Source of the DNA: Vibrio penaeicida
Lineage (GTDB): Bacteria > Pseudomonadota > Gammaproteobacteria > Enterobacterales > Vibrionaceae
Assembly: GCF_030689305.1 (NCBI RefSeq)
Contig: NZ_JAUYVM010000006.1
Location: 186,001 to 250,000 of the forward strand
Length of the DNA: 64,000 nt
Direction: 5' to 3'
In this document: positions 60,824 through 64,000 of the stretch, in pieces
Layout: each line of letters starts with the position of its first letter
Numbering within the stretch: position 1 is the first letter of the stretch
The notes under the pieces: generated by a model
Database searches by the model: none
What the model saw: only the letters and a program-made list of their open reading frames with translations
What the model was told of the DNA's origin: nothing
Program-made: the position numbers and the translations under genes

Positions 60824-62457
60824 GGTGTTTCCTCCGTAATGGCTAACTGGCTTTTCTCGTAATGTGCCATCAAAGCACGTTTATCAACCTTTCCTCGTGA
60901 GGTTTTAGGCAAGTTATCGAGTGCAAATACGGTACTGGGTACACAGTAGTAAGGCAGATGCTTCTTAACGTGGTTTTGCGCTTCAGATTCACAGACATGA
61001 GCTGGGGTAACAAATGCGATGAGCGTTTTGCAATCCACCTTCATTGTCACAGCTTGATGGCAGTTCTCTGTCTTTTCCAACACCCGAGAAACAGAATCCA
61101 ATTCAACGCGAAAGCCCAGGATTTTCACTTGGTCATCAGTGCGCCCTAGATGAAGGAGCTCACCGCTTTTCGTCCATTTACCAAGGTCGCGCGTTCGAAA
61201 CATTTTGTACTTACCACCTAGAAATGGGTCTGGGCGATATCGGTCAGCATTCAGCACCTCATTACCGATGTATCCAGCCGTAACGCATAGACCACCTGCC
61301 CACATTTCACCAACATCGCCAATCGCGCAGGGTTTGAGGTCATCGTCCAATACGTACACGGTATTATTGGGTGTCGGCTTACCTATCGTGAGCTCTTCGC
61401 AAGCATTCGAATAATGCTGCGCAGTGTTGATAATGGTGATTTCGGTTGGACCGCAAGCATTGTAAAAACGACAAAAGGCTCCCCATTGGTCTGCTAAAGG
61501 CTGCGGACAAGGTTCACCTGCGACAGCAGCAACTTGAATAGATTGGCAATGCTTGGCATCTAAACTCGCGAGAATAGATGGAGTCGCAATCACCGCATCC
61601 GCTTGGCTTACCGTGGCTTGAATATCGCGATTGCGAATCATCAATGTCGCGCCGTGGCAAAGAGTGACAAAAATCTCCCAAGCGCACATATCAAAGGCAA
61701 TGCTTAAAATTTGCCCGACCTTCATTCCGGGCTCTATACCCAAATCTCCAGGTGAGGTCATCACGATATTCGCAACATTCTGATGCGTCACTTGCACACC
61801 ATTCGGAGTACCTGTTGTGCCCGAAGTAAACAAAATAAAGCACCGTGATTCTGGCTCTACATCTGGTAATTCCAAACCTTCGCTGTCGTATAGCTCTGGC
61901 AGTAGTTCATCTAAGAAATACAGGTTTTGATGGCTGAGTTCTGGCAAATACTGTTCTAGGTGCGAAAGGCTCAGTACCGTTTTTACGTCCGCTGTTTCAC
62001 AGACATGTTTCAGTACTTTTTGGGGTGCCACGCCAGCGTGCTGAGGGACATAGCAAGCACCCAGTTTTAAGGTTGCCAGAATGCCAATTAGCATTGGAAT
62101 TGATCGCGTGAGAAAAATACCTACAGCATCACCTTGCTTAATACCTCGCTTTTGTAGGAAAGAGGCAAGTTGGTTTGCTTTTAGATTCAGCTCTCCATAT
62201 GTGATTTTTTCTTCTTCATGAATTGCTGCTATTTGATTTGGCATGAAGATCGCCTGAGCCTCAATAGCAGTATGAAGGCAAGAGTATTCAGGAATGGCGT
62301 AAGGACCTTGTCCAAACTGCTCAAACAAAATCTGCTCACTCAGTGGCAGTTCAGAAATGGCACGTCGTCGAAAATGAAAGCGTCGTGTCGGTTGAAATTT
62401 GTTGTAATACTGTGAACTGTTGAGGCTATGCCCTGACTGTAATTTAGGGAGCTTCAT
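60820..62457 (-). CDS. Stand-alone NRPS-type adenylation enzyme without carrier domain
   Basis: 545 residues. An Arg-rich N-terminal extension (about 1-50, RRFHFRRRAISELPLSEQ) precedes an adenylation domain: LKLGACYVP (A2), LFTSGTTGTPNGVQVTH (A3, Lys replaced by Asn), AFDMCAWEIFV (A4), NACGPTEITI (A5, Tyr replaced by Cys), FRTRDLGKW (A7, Gly replaced by Arg), GRTDDQVKILGFRVE (A8) and KTSRGKVDKRAL (A10 with catalytic Lys near 523). The protein ends about 24 residues after A10, so there is no phosphopantetheine carrier, condensation or thioesterase domain. It should form an acyl- or aminoacyl-adenylate. AAGGAGA precedes the start. First gene of the three-gene operon, overlapping the reductase. 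Confidence 0.85.
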   Translation of the reverse strand: MKLPKLQSGHSLNSSQYYNKFQPTRRFHFRRRAISELPLSEQILFEQFGQGPYAIPEYSCLHTAIEAQAIFMPNQIAAIHEEEKITYGELNLKANQLASFLQKRGIKQGDAVGIFLTRSIPMLIGILATLKLGACYVPQHAGVAPQKVLKHVCETADVKTVLSLSHLEQYLPELSHQNLYFLDELLPELYDSEGLELPDVEPESRCFILFTSGTTGTPNGVQVTHQNVANIVMTSPGDLGIEPGMKVGQILSIAFDMCAWEIFVTLCHGATLMIRNRDIQATVSQADAVIATPSILASLDAKHCQSIQVAAVAGEPCPQPLADQWGAFCRFYNACGPTEITIINTAQHYSNACEELTIGKPTPNNTVYVLDDDLKPCAIGDVGEMWAGGLCVTAGYIGNEVLNADRYRPDPFLGGKYKMFRTRDLGKWTKSGELLHLGRTDDQVKILGFRVELDSVSRVLEKTENCHQAVTMKVDCKTLIAFVTPAHVCESEAQNHVKKHLPYYCVPSTVFALDNLPKTSRGKVDKRALMAHYEKSQLAITEETP

Positions 62458-62502
62458 GATTTTCTCCTTGTTATTGGTTTGCTAAAACCTAACAAGAGAA
62501 GT

Positions 62503-62562
62503 TCACAAATTTCTCACAAAGAGGTACTGAGTTTGTCACAAGTTTCTTAAGCAGCTTTGTGA
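62503..62562 (-). promoter_or_regulatory. TCACAAA heptamer array in the adenylation operon promoter
   Basis: TCACAAA occurs at 62503-62509 and 62514-62520 (11-bp period, 4-base spacer), and TCACAAG at 62536-62542 (22 bp further, still in phase). TTTGTGA, the same heptamer reversed, is at 62556-62562. The array lies 46-105 bp before the operon start. This geometry is that of OmpR/PhoB-family binding boxes, and a regulator of that family is encoded at 56375-57181. Confidence 0.65.
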
Positions 62563-62635
62563 AAAACACCTGAAACTTTTCTGACATTCATTGATAAAAG
62601 CGTTTTAGGGGTAGCAAAAGCGCTCCCCAAAAAGC

Positions 62636-62668
62636 AAAAATCGTGCTTACTGAAACAGTAAGCGCGAT
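62636..62668 (-). terminator. Terminator of mgtE
   Basis: Reading leftward, GCTTACTG pairs with CAGTAAGC and flanking ATCG with CGAT, followed by five T residues, about 75 bases past the mgtE stop. Confidence 0.85.
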
Positions 62669-62741
62669 GATTTTTGGAGGCTATTTTCAAACAAAAGCTA
62701 TCTGTAGGTAGTTTGAAAACAAATAATTTGAGTATAAATAG

Positions 62742-64000
62742 TTAGACGATAAACAAGGTAGCAAGCCCTAAGAAGACCATAAGCCCTACAACATCCGTTA
62801 CGGTCGTTAACGCCATTCCACCAGCTAAAGCCGGATCTATATTTCTCTTTTTCAAAAAGATTGGAATGCTCACGCCTGCTATTCCTGCAACTAATAGGTT
62901 CGTCATCATGGCAGCAGAAATCACCCCACCGAGCAGCCAATCATCTTTCCAAACGACAACAATGCCACCAATGATCAAAGCCCAAAGTAAGCCATTCAGA
63001 AAACCGATCGCCGCTTCTTTGAGCAGTAATTCGCGTTTGTTGGTATCACCAATGTGCCCTAGAGCCAAACCACGGATCACCAACGCAACCGTTTGATTAC
63101 CTGCGACTCCCCCCATGGAAGGAACAATGGTCATCAATACGGCTATTGCTGCCATTTCCTGCAGAGTAGCTTCAAAAAGGTTAGAAACTGAAGCTGCTGT
63201 TAACGCGGCTAACACGTTCGCCCCGAGCCAAATACTCCGCTTACGAGCCGACTTAACGACAGGGGCAAAGGTATCTTCCTCATCGTCCAAACCCGCCAGA
63301 CTCATCATGGAGTGCTCGGCATCTTCACGGATTACGTCAACAACGTCATCAATGGTAATTCGACCCACCAAATGATTGTCTTCGTCAACCACTGGTGCGG
63401 AAACCCAATTTCTCCGCTCAAACAAACTCGCGACATCACTATCGCTGGCATTGACGGAAATCGCTTCGTCCGCGTCTTCCATGATTTCACTGATTTGAAC
63501 ATCTGGCTGAGAAGTCAGTAAGGTTGTTAGGTGCAAATACCCTGTTAATTTACTGGTTTCGTCAATCACATACAGTGCATCTGTCGCTTCAGGGAGCTCA
63601 CCTTTGATGCGCAAATAGCGTAAAACAACATCGACTTCGACATCACTACGAATAGTGATAACGTCGGTACTCATTAAACTACCGGCGGTATCTTCGTCAT
63701 ACGCCAACGCTGTTTCGATCCGATGCCTATCCGCGGTATCCATCTGAGATAGAACTTCACGAGAGAGGTCATCAGGAAGGCTTCGAAGTACGTAGGCTAC
63801 GTCATCCGTTTCAAGCCCTTCCGTTGCTTCAGCCAGCCTTTCTGGTGCCATTTTGGACACTAGGCTGTCTTTCACATCTTCAGAAAGCTCATCAAGGATT
63901 TCGCCATAATCTTCAGGATCCGTGAGTTGCCAAAGCACATCACGGCTTTTACGAGGAGAAGCTTGCAGGAGGTGGGCGATATCTTCCGGCTCCATATCTT
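62742..64000 (-). CDS. mgtE: Magnesium transporter MgtE, N-terminus outside the window
   Basis: About 419 residues are visible, and the family is usually about 450, so some 30 N-terminal residues lie beyond 64000. The visible part has the helical N domain (to about 110), tandem CBS domains (about 120-245, with VITIRSDVEVD and WVSAPVVDEDNHLVGRITIDDVV) that sense Mg2+, and five membrane helices (about 270-417) with PSMGGVAGNQ, the conserved pore motif. It imports Mg2+ at the inner membrane and is gated by internal Mg2+. It ends with its own terminator, separate from the adenylation operon. Confidence 0.96.
   Translation of the reverse strand, partial: DMEPEDIAHLLQASPRKSRDVLWQLTDPEDYGEILDELSEDVKDSLVSKMAPERLAEATEGLETDDVAYVLRSLPDDLSREVLSQMDTADRHRIETALAYDEDTAGSLMSTDVITIRSDVEVDVVLRYLRIKGELPEATDALYVIDETSKLTGYLHLTTLLTSQPDVQISEIMEDADEAISVNASDSDVASLFERRNWVSAPVVDEDNHLVGRITIDDVVDVIREDAEHSMMSLAGLDDEEDTFAPVVKSARKRSIWLGANVLAALTAASVSNLFEATLQEMAAIAVLMTIVPSMGGVAGNQTVALVIRGLALGHIGDTNKRELLLKEAAIGFLNGLLWALIIGGIVVVWKDDWLLGGVISAAMMTNLLVAGIAGVSIPIFLKKRNIDPALAGGMALTTVTDVVGLMVFLGLATLFIV

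Noticed and set aside
60820..62457. Decayed pseudogene explanation for the adenylation enzyme
   Set aside because: A3, A5 and A7 each carry one unusual residue, but the frame is uninterrupted, A8 and the A10 lysine are intact, and the start and overlap with the next gene are well formed.

Overview
The window reads as a chromosomal segment of a marine gammaproteobacterium of the Vibrionaceae, most likely a Vibrio. The support is protein identity and gene order: pyruvate kinase next to a DeoR regulator and glmS; ilvIH, an acyl-CoA synthetase and leuO; an MJ1255/VC2487-type glycosyltransferase; leuABCD; djlA, then lptD-surA-pdxA-rsmA-apaG-apaH; obgE, rpmA-rplU, ispB, mdh, argR; a TAXI-type TRAP transporter with a UspA protein; rapA-rluA. 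From memory, the same neighbours occur on Vibrio cholerae chromosome I. I see no rRNA, tRNA, CRISPR array, prophage or large insertion sequence. One small palindromic mobile element is present.

Layout. 1-8.1 kb: end of a TRAP binding protein, a YdcH-like protein, glmS with its DeoR regulator, pykF, a GntR regulator and a diguanylate cyclase. 8.2-14 kb: ilvIH, a long-chain acyl-CoA synthetase and leuO, all leftward. 14-22.4 kb: glycosyltransferase with PAP2 phosphatase, an SH3 lipoprotein, and a TetR/membrane-fusion/RND efflux operon. 22.4-27.9 kb: leucine operon leuABCD behind a leader peptide and attenuator. 28-37.2 kb: DUF547 and DUF924 proteins, djlA, and the outer-membrane/vitamin B6/rRNA-methylation operon lptD to apaH. 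37.2-44.4 kb: folA with a two-part YjjPB exporter, obgE, rpmA, rplU, ispB, mdh, argR. 44.4-50.8 kb: TAXI TRAP transporter, UspA, a D-2-hydroxyacid dehydrogenase and rluA. 50.8-55.9 kb: a 263-bp palindromic element, rapA and a PIN-PhoH protein with a structured leader. 56-62.5 kb: the accessory-looking part, with an OmpR-type two-component system facing a three-gene operon (stand-alone adenylation enzyme, ferric-reductase-like membrane flavoenzyme, enoyl-CoA hydratase). 62.7-64 kb: mgtE, cut by the window edge.

How it works together. Most of the window is core metabolism and envelope maintenance. Branched-chain amino acid synthesis is concentrated here (ilvIH, leuO, leuABCD), and the leu leader sequence supports a specific attenuation model. 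The least ordinary locus is 56.3-62.5 kb. The adenylation operon promoter carries TCACAAA heptamers repeated at an 11-bp period, the geometry used by OmpR/PhoB-family regulators, and exactly such a regulator is encoded about 6 kb away facing the operon. I infer a self-contained sensor-regulated pathway that activates a carboxylate or amino acid and couples it to a membrane redox enzyme. Its substrate is unknown.
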